The position numbers and the translations under genes were made by a program. A DNA stretch of 64,000 nucleotides from Sciurus carolinensis (taxonomy: Eukaryota > Chordata > Mammalia > Rodentia > Sciuridae): the NCBI RefSeq assembly GCF_902686445.1, contig NC_062232.1, positions 77,083,440 to 77,147,439 of the forward strand, given 5' to 3'. Positions 33,089 to 42,796 of this stretch are shown here, one piece after another; positions within the stretch are counted from its first letter, which is position 1; each line of letters begins with the position of its first letter. Below the pieces are notes generated by a model, which did no database searches, was not told the origin of the DNA, and was given only the letters and a program-made list of their open reading frames with translations.

Positions 33089-33432
33089 CAGTGGCCACTA
33101 ACCCTTCCACCTATTGGCCTCTAACCATCCACTCACCGGGTAGGCAGCTGTTCCACCCAATGGCCACTAACAGTTCCCTGTGATGGCTGCTAAGCAGAAG
33201 TTTCCCCGTCTGCTGCTAATTTTCCACGTGATTGTGGCTAACCCTTCCCAGGGTCGACAGTTAACCTTCCCTCTGTCGGCCACTAACAGTTCCCTGCGAT
33301 TACCACTAATTGTCCCAACCATCAGTCACTGACTGTTCCACCCAATGGCCGCTAACCGTTCCCCTCTTGGATCATAACGGACTCTCCACCTGGTTTCCTC
33401 CACAGTTAACGGCTAACGGTTTGTCCATTATT
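33089..33432. repeat. degenerate minisatellite, 22-23-bp unit (~14 copies)
   Basis: A unit close to ATGGCCACTAACNGTTCCCYS repeats with variation, for example TGGCCACTAACCCTTCCACC, TGGCCACTAACAGTTCCCTG, CGGCCACTAACAGTTCCCTG and TGGCCGCTAACCGTTCCCCT. It follows the ~300-bp tandem array immediately. Many units contain YAACNG-type words that resemble MYB binding sites, an inference only. I do not recognise this as a named family. Confidence 0.85.
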
Positions 33433-33930
33433 GTTTTCGGGATGAGAAGGTGAGATCTGGTTGAACCGGCAGGCAGCGGTCGCCCCAGGGCCCTGATTGT
33501 GCAGTCCCATGTCTAACGCGGGCCAGAGCTCTCAGGCTCAGACCCTCCAAGGTCCTGACAGTTGCAGCAGCTGCCTTTCTTCTCACCACACCGTGCTACA
33601 ACCGCTGCCACCCAAAGGTCCCCTAATCTTGGTGGTGGCTTTGCCTGAGCAGGACAGTGTGGGACTGGGAGACCTGGCAGCCCGCGGGGTCTGGGTTTTG
33701 ACAAACCACCGCTGCCACTAAGTAATGGAGGCTGGGTTGGGGTAGGTGGGCAGGTGCTTGGTGGCCTGGGCCCGGCAGTCACAGAGGGGACTCCAGGTGA
33801 CTGCAGGGCAAAGACCCCCACCTGTCCCCAAGTCCAGCTCACCTGACCGCTTGGAACCTGAGGGACCCAAAGCGTCCCAAGGAGCAGGAGCAGGATGCCC
33901 TCGGTTTCTCACCATGCTGTCTGCCAAAAC
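33433..33930. other. GC-rich, CpG-containing block, unidentified
   Basis: This segment is much richer in GC and CpG than its surroundings (CCGGCAGGCAGCGGTCGCCC, TAACGCGGGCC, CAGCCCGCGGGGTC). Its right part (about 33,740-33,925) has a diverged second copy at 35,727-35,910. The open frames are short (109 codons minus, 80 and 74 plus) and show no domain. A decayed promoter-like region, an unknown LTR or a segment of a low-copy repeat are all possible. Confidence 0.5.
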
Positions 33931-34507
33931 TCTTTACCTAAATTCTAAACAATTGCCGCAGTTGATTCTGAGCTTTGGTAATCTATAACTGCTGCTTCAA
34001 AAAATAGAAGTCCCTCTATTGTCAGATCCCCGGTCCCAAAATCTGATTATATCAAGAACTCTAAGAAAGCAGGCCCAACGAAATTATGAGCTAAATAGTT
34101 TTTTGTACTTAAATTAAAAGTATTTGAATTGAGGATCATCTGGAGATGTTCTGAGTCCCTTTCCTGCTCAGGACACAAGTGTCCTCACATCTTTGGAAGA
34201 CTTCTCTTTAAACTGCATCTAATCTCCAAGTTCTGTAATCTTGAGGAGGGATAATGTTGGTAAAATTAACCCATATATTTTTACTTCTATTAGATTTATT
34301 GTCAGATTATTAACTGAAAAAGAGTTTGAGTGCATATCAGAAGAAAGATCAGATAAAAAAGTTCTACCATTCACCAGCTCTGTGTTACTCACTTTTCACA
34401 GCTTTTTCTCCCTTCCCATTCATTAATTCCTGAATCCATATCAATTGTTTTTCTACCTTCATCACTCCACTGAGTCTGACTCTGTCACATTCATCAATGA
34501 GTGGTCT
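33931..34507. other. unassigned sequence
   Basis: I see no recognisable element. The composition is ordinary AT-rich intergenic sequence. Confidence 0.4.
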
Positions 34508-34515
34508 CTTAGTTG

Positions 34516-34637
34516 TTTTTGTTTTGTTTTGCTTTACTCTGCTTTGCTTTTTTTGGAGTATGGGGTGCGGGATTGTACCCAGGGTCTTATGTTTGCTAGA
34601 CAAGCACTCTACCACTGTACAAGCTATATTCCCAATC
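34516..34637 (-). mobile_element. ID SINE, minus strand
   Basis: The ID complement (GGGATTGTACCCAGGGTCTT, AGACAAGCACTCTACCACTG, ATATTCCCAATCC) follows an impure T-rich tail. CTTAGTTG at 34,508-34,515 and again just after 34,637 is a candidate target duplication. Confidence 0.88.
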
Positions 34638-34894
34638 CTTAGTTGGCAAATTTTATATGGATATATTTTCAGACTCCACTTTAATTGATGTCTTCACTAA
34701 TAACAATAATATTCCTTCTGTATGAAAAACTTATTTTTTTCTTGCCTTGCACTGCACTACTTTTTTTTTCTGATTTTGTGCCTGCATCTCTGAATTCTCT
34801 TTCTCAGTCAGCTTTGGGCAGTTACTTTTCTTCTACCTGCCCACATGCTGCAGATTGGTTTCTTTAGAAAATGCAAGGTGCAAATGTAAGGTGT

Positions 34895-35085
34895 AAACCA
34901 TGTGTGGTGGTGCATGCCTGTGATCCAAGCCACTCAAGAGACTGAGGCAGGAGGATCACAAGTTTGAGGACAGCCTGAGCCAGTTAGCAAGACTCAATTT
35001 TCAAACCAGGACCAGGGATGTAGTGCAGTGGTAAAGTGTCCCTGGGTTCAATCTCCGATCTATATATATATACATACACTTATAT
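34895..35085 (+). mobile_element. B1-dID SINE with TA-rich tail
   Basis: The B1 monomer (TGGTGGTGCATGCCTGTGAT, GAGACTGAGGCAGGAGGATC) and ID monomer (GACCAGGGATGTAGTGCAGT, GGTTCAATCTCCGATC) end in a TATATATA/CATACA tail. Confidence 0.9.
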
Positions 35086-35169
35086 GTATATTTGTTAAAT
35101 TAATAAATGAGTAAAATGAGTGAAATATGCTACAGGATTACAGAAAAAGAGATATGTACCAAAAGCAGG

Positions 35170-35610
35170 TGTGTTAGTCACCTTTACCTCACTATGACCA
35201 AAATACTAGACAAAACTTAGAGGAAGAAAATTTAATTTGGGCTCATGATTTCAGAACTCCATTACCAGCTAACTTCATTGCTCTGGACCTGAGATGAGAC
35301 AGAACATCACGACAGAAGGGTGTGGTAGAGGAAAGCCACTCAGCTCATGGCAATCAGGAAATGCAAGAGACACAAAAGCCAGGATCCAGGTATAGTCTAA
35401 GCCACAGCCCCAATGATCTACTCCTTCTAGTCATGTCTCACCTGCCTATTGTTACCACCCAGAAGTTCATTCAAATTATTAATCCATCAAATGGATTAAT
35501 CCACTGATGAAGTTACAGCTCTCATAATCCAATAATTTCACCTTTGAACTTTTCTGAGTTGCCTAACATATGAGCTTTTCAAGGGACACCTCATGTCCAA
35601 ACCATGACAG
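35170..35610 (-). mobile_element. rodent MaLR-type LTR, minus strand
   Basis: It begins TGTGTTAGTCACCTTTACCT and ends CATGTCCAAACCATGACA, so TG...CA termini are kept. It shares words in order with the LTR at 53,055-53,560 (CTGAGATGAGACAGAACATC; TTCAAATTATTAATCCATCA; ATGAGCTTTTC). Flanking GCAGG and GGAGG are a near-match target duplication. Confidence 0.75.
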
Positions 35611-35706
35611 GAGGCAAGATTTTAATGGAGAATGTAATACTGAGCTAAGCCACTAGGGGATGAATATCCAAAGCAGGTGGAGTTATGCTACTCTGCAAAA
35701 GTATAG

Positions 35707-35930
35707 TGGCATGAATTAGGGGGACAAGGTCGGTATGCAGGTGTTTGGAGGCCTGGTCTCAGCCAGTGCGCAGCTGCAGAGGGGGTTCCAGGTGTCTGCC
35801 GGCAGACGCCAAGGTCTGTACCAGGACCCCCCAGCTCACACACCTTCCTGGGGCCTGAGGGACCTAGTGGACTCCCAGGAGCAGGCTGACCCTCTGTTTC
35901 TCAAATACCATCACAGGAAAGCAGGGAGCT
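35707..35930. repeat. second diverged copy of the 33.7-kb GC-rich segment
   Basis: GCAGGTGTTTGGAGGCCTGG, GAGGGGGTTCCAGGTG, CCTGAGGGACCTAG and CCCTCTGTTTCTCA align in order with GCAGGTGCTTGGTGGCCTGG, GAGGGGACTCCAGGTG, CCTGAGGGACCCAAA and GCCCTCGGTTTCTCA at 33,750-33,913. The relationship is direct (same strand) and well diverged. The family is unknown. Confidence 0.7.
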
Positions 35931-36135
35931 GAAACCCCAAACCTCAGTTCTTGTGTTCCAACAAAAGAAAACTTACAGTTAGACACTAAAAGTCATGCAA
36001 CAGAACTTCATTATAGGTAAAAGTAAAGTAAAAACAAAGTGAGGCTTAAACAGGAAGCACTCTCAAGGGAGAGAGTGGGCCGTCTCCAAGCAGACAACGA
36101 CAAAGGAGAAAATGCTATCCCCAGTTTTATTATTG
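35931..36135. other. unassigned, possibly LTR-derived
   Basis: This short stretch between the GC-rich copy and the LTR at 36,136 contains a purine-rich segment. I cannot name it. Confidence 0.3.
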
Positions 36136-36608
36136 TTTGATGTTTACGAGAACTGGGGACCACCTTCTGTACTCTTTGCCGATCAGGTGTTTGTCAGGGA
36201 CCAAGAAGAAGTTCTCATTCTGAGGACGTTCTGATGATAAGCAGCAGCCCAGGGAGCATTTTGCGGTTGCCTCCCCTGCACAAACACCCTGCAGCTGACT
36301 CAGGCACCCGGCAGCTGAAGGCTGACGGATTCCCGGAGCGCGCCCCCTCCCCACTCCTGGCTGATACTTCTGCCTATGGCCCGCCGGCGTGAACTTGCAC
36401 CTTATCAGGAGCCCAAAAGAAAAACACAGCCAACCAGCCTGTGTCTCATCATACCCCTCATTCCCTCAGCATAAATACCCTTGAGAACAATAAAAATTTG
36501 CAGCTTGATCAGAATTCCTGTCTTGCTGTCACTCCCTGTGTCTCTTGTCCCTTCATTCCTTCTCTCTTAGGTTTGCCATCCTGCGTTGATGTCCCGCGGG
36601 TCGGGACA
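36136..36608 (+). mobile_element. ERV LTR (ERVK-like), plus strand
   Basis: The 3' end GTCCCGCGGGTCGGGACA resembles the U5 end of rodent class II (IAP/MusD-like) LTRs. Upstream are a TATA-like ATAAATA (36,471-36,477), AATAAA at 36,489-36,494 and GCAGCTTGATCAGAATTCCT. The start (TGTTTGATGTTTACGAGAAC) is less certain and no target duplication was found. No adjacent gag/pol sequence is visible, so it appears to be a solo LTR or fragment. Confidence 0.6.
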
Positions 36609-37099
36609 GGTGTTCAATTCCCCCTTCACGCTGGGTGGTGGAATTTTTGACCTTAGTTGGTCCTCTCTGGAACTGTCATCGTGGCCATCCTACTTAGGGG
36701 GACTTTATCTACAAATCAATTCCATGTTAATATGGGCACTGGTGTCAATAGCTGGTCAGAAGTTACCTTAGTGCACCTATGCTACCAAAGGAATCTTTTT
36801 CCCTAGACAAATGGAGACACTTATAGCTGTAATTCCTAGCTTCATATCAACCTCAGTGAATCCTGTCAAAAGAGTTAGTGCCATCAGTCCTTTTCTCTTG
36901 ACAGGTTTTCCCAATTAGCTGCTTTTGCTTCTGTTTATTTTCTACGAATTACCTACCACACTTCGTTTTCTCAAATACTTTGGAAGTTGTTTAAAGAAGA
37001 CCATGAAGGAGTTTAAAGAACACTCGTGACCTTGCCTGTATTTCACTGCTCATTGCTAGCTAATACCTAATGATACCACCTATTTGGGGTTTAGTGTTT
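36609..37099. other. unassigned sequence
   Basis: No gene or recognisable repeat is seen. CTTCACGCTGGGTGGTGG directly after the LTR does not match a clear tRNA primer-binding site. Confidence 0.35.
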
Positions 37100-37587
37100 G
37101 ATTTTTTTTTTCTAGTGTAACTTTTATTTGTCCCTCATTTTTTTCTTTATTTTAAAATTATTTCCTTAGTGGAGTTTTCTCTTTTCATCTTAAATTTATA
37201 ACAAATTAGCTGGAACACTTGCCATTTATATTAAATAGCATGCAATCACTCTGCTCTAACATAGTCTGTCTCTTCCCCTTTATATTGTTATTATCACAAA
37301 TTAAATCTTTATGTACTATATATCCATTATCATAGTACACAATTATTTTAAAATTTTATTATATACAGGAAAAAGGGAAGTATAAACAAAATTGTTACAA
37401 TATTTGTTATAACATTTACCTAGGTTACCTTTACAGGTGTTCTTTATCTCTTCATATGCTTCCAGTTACTATCTAATTTCTTTTCTTTCTGTCTGAATAA
37501 TTTCAGCATTTCTCTCAGCATTTCTAGTAGGTTAGGTCTACTAGTGAGGAAATCCTTCAAGTTTGTTTATTTTGAAATGAAGTAATT
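37100..37587 (-). mobile_element. old L1 ORF1/upstream region, minus strand (left half)
   Basis: CTCTTCATATGCTTCCAGTT and AGGTTAGGTCTACTAGTGAG resemble the complement of an older mammalian L1 upstream/ORF1 region. The same element continues at 44,477 (GAAGGATAATTTTACTCTAC), so the young L1 interrupts it. Confidence 0.6.
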
Positions 37588-37595
37588 TTTCCTTT

Positions 37596-37601
<6 letters not shown>
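37588..37601 (+). repeat. target-site duplication of the minus-strand young L1
   Basis: TTTCCTTTATTTTT here matches 44,463-44,476. The right edge merges with the T-tract (the A-tail on the minus strand), so the last bases are ambiguous. Confidence 0.85.
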
Positions 37602-37632
<31 letters not shown>

Positions 37633-37641
37633 TTTTTTTTT

Positions 37642-37889
37642 TATTGTGAACAAATGGGATACATGTTCTTTCTCTGTTTGTACATAGAGTAAAGGCATAC
37701 CATTTGTGTAATCATACGTTTACATAGGGTGATGTTGATTGATTCATTCTGTTATTTTTTTCCCCTTCCCCCCACCCCTCCCATCCCTCTTTTCCCTCTA
37801 TACAGTCCTTCCTTCCCCCATTCTTGCCTCCCTCCCTAACCCTCACTCTAACCCTAAAACTAACCCCTCCCACACCCCATTATGTATCA
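37642..37889 (-). promoter_or_regulatory. L1 3' UTR with telomere-like and G-run tracts
   Basis: On the plus strand it carries CCCTAACCCTCACTCTAACC and CCTAAAACTAACCCC (37,834-37,868), the complement of a TTAGGG-like run, beside C-runs that complement G-runs. It extends about 80 nt beyond the 3' end of the 18.7-kb copy (TATGATTACACAAATGG-type segment) before its tail. Confidence 0.85.
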
Positions 37890-40800
37890 TCATCCACTTA
37901 TCAGCGAGATCATTCTTCCTTTGGTTTTTTGAGATTGGCTTATCTCACTTAGCATGATATTCTCCAATTTCGTCCATTTGCTTGCAAATGCCATAATTTT
38001 ATCATTCTTTATGGCTGAGTAATATTCCATTGTATATATATGCCACAGTTTCTTTATCCATTCATCAACTGAAGGGCATCTAGGTTGGTTCCACAATCTG
38101 GCTATGGTGAATTGAGCAGCAATGAACATTGATGTGGCTGTATCTCTGTAGTATGCTGATTTTAAGTCCTTTGGGTATAGGCCAAGGAGTGGGATAGCTG
38201 GGTCAAATGGTAGTTCCATTCCAAGTTTTTTAAGGAATCTCCATACTGCCTTCCAGAGTGGTTGCACTAATTTGCAGCCCCACCAGCAATGTATGAGTGC
38301 ACCTTTTTCCCCACATCCTCGCCAACACCTGTTGTTGCTTGTGTTCTTGATAATTGCCATTCTGATTGGGGTGAGATGGAATCTTAGGGTGGTTTTGATT
38401 TGCATTTCTTTTATTACTAGAGATGTTGAACATTTTTCCATATGTTTGTTGATTGTTTGTAGGTCTTCTTCTGTGAAGTGTCTGTTCATTTCCTTAGACC
38501 ATTTGTCGATTGGATTATTTGTAGTCTTGGTGTTGAGTTTTTTGAGTTCTTTATAGATTCTGGAGATTAGTGCTCTATCTGAAGTATGATTGGCAAAGAT
38601 TTTCTCCCACTCTGTAGGCTCTTTCTTCACATTGCTGATAGTTTCCTTTGCTGAGAGAAAGCTTTTTAGTTTGAATCTATCCCAGTTGTTGATTCTTACT
38701 TTTATTTCTTGTGCTATGGGAGTCCTGTTGAGAAAGTCTGGTCCTAAGCCGACATGTTGAAGATCTGGACCTACATTTTCTTCTATAAGATGCAGGGTCT
38801 CTGGTCTGATTCCGAGGTCCTTAATCCATTTTGAGTTTAGTTTTGTGCACGGTGAGAGATATGGGTTTATTTTCATTTTGTTGCATATGGATTTCCAATT
38901 TTCCCAGCACCATTTATTGAAGAGGCTATCTTTTCTCCATTGCATATTTTTGGCCCCTTTGTCTAGTATGAGGAAATTATATTTGTTTGGGTTTGTGTCC
39001 GTGTCCTCTATTCTGTACCATTGATCTACCTGTCTATTTTGGTACCAATACCATGCCGTTTTTGTTACTATTGCTTTGTAGTAAAGTTGAAGTTCAGGTA
39101 TTGCAATACCCCCTGCTTCATTTTTCCTGCGAAGGATTGCTTTAGCAATTCTGGGTTTCTTATTCTTCCAGATGAATTTCATAATTGCTTGCTCTATTTC
39201 TGCAAGGTACATCATTGGGATTTTAATTGGAATTGCATTGAATCTGTATAGCACTTTTGGTAGTATGGCCATTTTGACAATATTAATTCTGCCTATCCAG
39301 GAACATGGGAGATCTTTCCATCTTCTAAGGTGTTCTTTAATTTCTTTCTTTAGTGTTCTGTAGTTCTCATTGTAGAGGTCTTTCACCTCTTTTGTGAGAT
39401 TGATTCCCAAGTATTTTATTTTTTTTGAGGCTATTGTGAATGGAGTAGTTTTCCTAACTTCTCTTTCTGAAGATTCATCACTTATGTATAAAAATGCATT
39501 GGATTTATGAGCATTGATCTTGTATCCTGCTACTTTACTGAATTCACTTATGAGTTCTAAGAGTTTTCTGGTGGAATTTCCTGGTTCCTCTAAGTATATA
39601 ATCATATCATCAGCAAATAGGGATAGTTTGAGTTCTTCTTTTCCAATTCGTATCCCTTTAATTTCTTTGGTCTGTCTAATTGCTCTGGCTAGAGTTTCAA
39701 GGACGATATTGAATAGGAGTGGTGAGAGAGGGCATCCCTGCCTTGTTCCAGATTTTAGGGGGAATGCTTTCAGTTTTTCACCATTAAGAATAATATTAGC
39801 CATGGGCTTAGCATAGATGGCCTTTACAATGTTAAGGAACGTTCCCACTATCCCTATTTTTTCTAGTGTTTTGAGCATGAAGGGGTGCTGTATTTTATCA
39901 AATGCTTTTTCTGCATCTATTGAAATAATCATGTGATTCTTGACTTTAAGTCTGTTGATATGGTGAATTACATTTATTGATTTCCTGATGTTGAACCAAC
40001 CTTGCATCCCTGGGATGAAACCCACTTGATCATGATGCACTATCTTTTTAATACATTTTTGTATGCGATTTGCTAAAATTTTGTTGAGAATTTTTGCGTT
40101 GATGTTCATTAAGGAAATTGGTCTGAAATTTTCTTTCCTCGATGTGTCTCTGTCTGGTTTAGGTATCAGGGTGATATTGGCTTCGTAGAATGAGTTTGGG
40201 AGGGTTCCCTCCTCTTCTATTTCATGGAATACTTTGAAAAGTATTGGAATGAGCTCTTCTTTAAAGGTTTTGTAGAACTCGGCTGAGAAACCATCAGGTC
40301 CTGGACTTTTCTTTGTTGGTAGGCTTTTGATGACTTCTTCTATTTCATTACTTGAAATTGGTCTATTTAAATTGTGCATGTCCTCCTCGTTTAGTTTAGG
40401 CAATTCATAGGTCTCTAGAAACTTGTTGATATCTTCAAAATTTTCTATTTTGTTGGAATATAGATTTTCAAAATAGCTTCTAATTATGTTTTGTATTTCA
40501 GTCGTGTCTGTTGTGATACTTCCTTGTTCATTCCGAATTTTGGTGATTTGGGTTTTCTCTCGTCTTCTCTTTGTTAGTGTGGCTAAAGGTTTATCAATTT
40601 TGTTTATTTTTTCGAAGAACCAACTATTTATTTTGTCAATTTTTTGTATTGTTTCTTTCGTTTCAATTTCGTTGATTTCAGCTCTGAGTTTAACTATTTC
40701 CTGTCTTCTACTACTTCTGGTGTTGGTCTGTTCTTCTTTTTCTAGGGCTTTGAGCTGTAGTGTTAGTTCATTTATTTTTTGAGTTTTACTTCTTTTATTA

Positions 40801-41732
40801 AATGCGCTCCATGAAATAAATCTTCCTCTAAGTACGGCTTTCATAGTATCCCAGAGATTTTGATACGATGTTTCTTTGTTCTCGTTTACCTCTAAGAATT
40901 TTTTAATTTCCTTCCTAATATCTTCTGTTATCCATTCCTCATATAATAGCATATTGTTTAATCTCCAGGTGTTGGAGTAATTTCTGTTTTTTGCTCTTTC
41001 ATTTATTTCTAGTTTCAATCCATTATGGTCTGATAAAATACAAGGAAGTGTCTCTATCTTCTTGTATTTGCTAACATTAGCTTTGTGGCATAATATATGG
41101 TCTATTTTAGAGAAGGATCCATGTGCTGCTGAGAAGAAAGTGTATTCACTCTTCGTTGGATGGTATATTCTATAAATGTCTGTTAAGTCTAAATTATTGA
41201 TTGTGTTATTGAGATCTAAGGTTTCTTTATTCAATTTTTGTTTGGAAGATCTGTCCAGTGGAGAGAGAGGCGTGTTAAAATCACCTAGTATTATTGTATT
41301 GTGGTCTATTTGGTTTCTGAGATTGAGAAGGATTTGTTTGACATACATGGGTGAGCCACTGTTTGGGGCATAGATATTTATGATTGTTATGTCTTGCTGA
41401 TTTATGGTTCCCTTAAGCATTATGAAATGTCCTTCTTTATCCCTTCTGATTAACTTTGGCTTGAAGTCCACTTTATCTGAAATGAGGATGGATACCCCAG
41501 CTTTTTTGCTGGGTCCATGTGCATGGTAAGTTTTTTCCCATCCTTTCACCTTTAGTCTTTGGGTATCTCTTTCTAAGAGATGAGTCTCTTGCAGGCAACA
41601 TATTGTTGGATCTTTCTTTTTTATCCAATCTGCCAGTCTATGTCTTTTGATTGATGAATTCAGGCCGTTAATATTCAGGGTAATTATTGAGATATGATTT
41701 GTATTCCCGGTCATTTGACTCATTTTATTCAT
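37890..41732 (-). CDS. ORF2: L1 ORF2 protein, endonuclease and reverse transcriptase (1280 aa)
   Basis: A single open frame covers the endonuclease ([16 protein letters not shown]), the reverse transcriptase ([30 protein letters not shown]) and the C-terminal cysteine region ([18 protein letters not shown]). It is two residues shorter at the N-terminus than the plus-strand copy ([10 protein letters not shown] instead of [12 protein letters not shown]), which places its catalytic residues two lower in register (for example E49). Otherwise the two proteins differ by scattered substitutions only. It lies downstream of a frameshifted ORF1, with a 51-bp spacer rather than 31 bp. The frame is intact; enzymatic activity is inferred from the motifs. 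Confidence 0.97.
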   Translation of the reverse strand: MNKMSQMTGNTNHISIITLNINGLNSSIKRHRLADWIKKKDPTICCLQETHLLERDTQRLKVKGWEKTYHAHGPSKKAGVSILISDKVDFKPKLIRRDKEGHFIMLKGTINQQDITIINIYAPNSGSPMYVKQILLNLRNQIDHNTIILGDFNTPLSPLDRSSKQKLNKETLDLNNTINNLDLTDIYRIYHPTKSEYTFFSAAHGSFSKIDHILCHKANVSKYKKIETLPCILSDHNGLKLEINERAKNRNYSNTWRLNNMLLYEEWITEDIRKEIKKFLEVNENKETSYQNLWDTMKAVLRGRFISWSAFNKRSKTQKINELTLQLKALEKEEQTNTRSSRRQEIVKLRAEINEIETKETIQKIDKINSWFFEKINKIDKPLATLTKRRREKTQITKIRNEQGSITTDTTEIQNIIRSYFENLYSNKIENFEDINKFLETYELPKLNEEDMHNLNRPISSNEIEEVIKSLPTKKSPGPDGFSAEFYKTFKEELIPILFKVFHEIEEEGTLPNSFYEANITLIPKPDRDTSRKENFRPISLMNINAKILNKILANRIQKCIKKIVHHDQVGFIPGMQGWFNIRKSINVIHHINRLKVKNHMIISIDAEKAFDKIQHPFMLKTLEKIGIVGTFLNIVKAIYAKPMANIILNGEKLKAFPLKSGTRQGCPLSPLLFNIVLETLARAIRQTKEIKGIRIGKEELKLSLFADDMIIYLEEPGNSTRKLLELISEFSKVAGYKINAHKSNAFLYISDESSEREVRKTTPFTIASKKIKYLGINLTKEVKDLYNENYRTLKKEIKEHLRRWKDLPCSWIGRINIVKMAILPKVLYRFNAIPIKIPMMYLAEIEQAIMKFIWKNKKPRIAKAILRRKNEAGGIAIPELQLYYKAIVTKTAWYWYQNRQVDQWYRIEDTDTNPNKYNFLILDKGAKNMQWRKDSLFNKWCWENWKSICNKMKINPYLSPCTKLNSKWIKDLGIRPETLHLIEENVGPDLQHVGLGPDFLNRTPIAQEIKVRINNWDRFKLKSFLSAKETISNVKKEPTEWEKIFANHTSDRALISRIYKELKKLNTKTTNNPIDKWSKEMNRHFTEEDLQTINKHMEKCSTSLVIKEMQIKTTLRFHLTPIRMAIIKNTSNNRCWRGCGEKGALIHCWWGCKLVQPLWKAVWRFLKKLGMELPFDPAIPLLGLYPKDLKSAYYRDTATSMFIAAQFTIARLWNQPRCPSVDEWIKKLWHIYTMEYYSAIKNDKIMAFASKWTKLENIMLSEISQSQKTKGRMISLISG

Positions 41733-41783
41733 TTATTTGCTTATTTTTGACACGACTTGGTTCCTCTTTATTTGAGAGTTCCT

Positions 41784-42796
41784 TTAGGATATCTCCTCCC
41801 TTTGCTGATTTGCTTCTTTGTTTTTCATATCTTCTTCATGGAATATTTTGCTGAGAATGTTCTGTAATGCTGGCTTTCTTTTTGTATATTCTTTTAGCTT
41901 TTGTTTATCATGGAAGGATTTTATTTCGTTGTCAAATCTGAAGGTAAGTTTTGCTGGGTATAAGATTCTTGGTTGGCATCCATTTTCTTTTAGGGCTTGA
42001 AAAATGTTATTCCAGGCCCTTCTAGCTTTTAGGGTCTGGATTGAAAAATCTGCTGATATCCGTATTGGCTTCCCCTGAATGTAATTTGGTTCTTTTCTCT
42101 CACAGCCTTTAAAATTCTGTCTTTATTTTGTATGTTAGGTATTTTCATTATAATGTGCCTTGGTGTGGGTCTGTTGTAATTTTGTGTATTTGGAGTCCTG
42201 TAAGCCTCTTGAACTTGATTTTCCATTTCGTTCTTCAGATTTGGGAAATTTTCTGAAATTATCTCATTGAATAGGTTGTTCATTCCTTTGGTTTGTTTCT
42301 CTAAGCCTTCCTCAATCCCAATAATTCTCAAATTTGGCCTTTTCATGATATCCCATAGTTCTTGGAGATTCTGTTCATGATTTCTTACCATCTTCTCTGT
42401 TTGTTCGACTTTGTTTTCGAGGTTAAATATTTTGTCTTCAATATCTGAGGTTCTGTCTTCCAGGTGTTCTATCCTATTGGTTGTGCTTTCTATGGAGTTC
42501 TTAATTTGGTTTATTGTTTCCTTCATTTCAAGGATTTCTGTTTGGTTTTTTTTCAATATCTCTAACTCTTTATTGAAATGGTCTTTTGCTTCCTGTATTT
42601 GCTCTTTTAACTGTCTATTGGTGCGTTCATTCAATGCCTGCATTTGCTCTTTCATTTCATCGTTTGCTTCCCTTATCATGTTGATTATGTACATTCTGAA
42701 CTCCCTTTCTGACATTTCTTCTGCCATGCTGTCATTGGATTTTATTGATATAACATCCAGATTTGTTTGAGGCATTTTCTTCCCTTGTTTTCTCAT
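41784..42796 (-). pseudogene. ORF1: L1 ORF1, frameshifted in the RNA-binding region
   Basis: The frame opens MRKQGKKMPQTNLD and runs 255 codons through the coiled coil and the RRM-like domain. Near 42,075 one base is missing in a purine run compared with the intact copy (TTCAGGGGAAGCC against TTCAGAGGGAAACC), so translation leaves the normal frame within the C-terminal domain and stops soon after. The remaining C-terminal sequence stays recognisable in another frame to a stop at 41,784-41,786. Only one copy of the 11-residue EEMKEQMQAL-type unit is present, unlike the 18.7-kb element. A truncated product lacking the C-terminal domain would not be expected to support L1 RNP function. Confidence 0.93.

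Noticed and set aside
33513..33927. Possible small protein genes in the GC-rich block (109 and 80 codons)
   Set aside because: Overlapping frames on both strands, no domain, no splice or start context, and composition explained by GC/CpG content.
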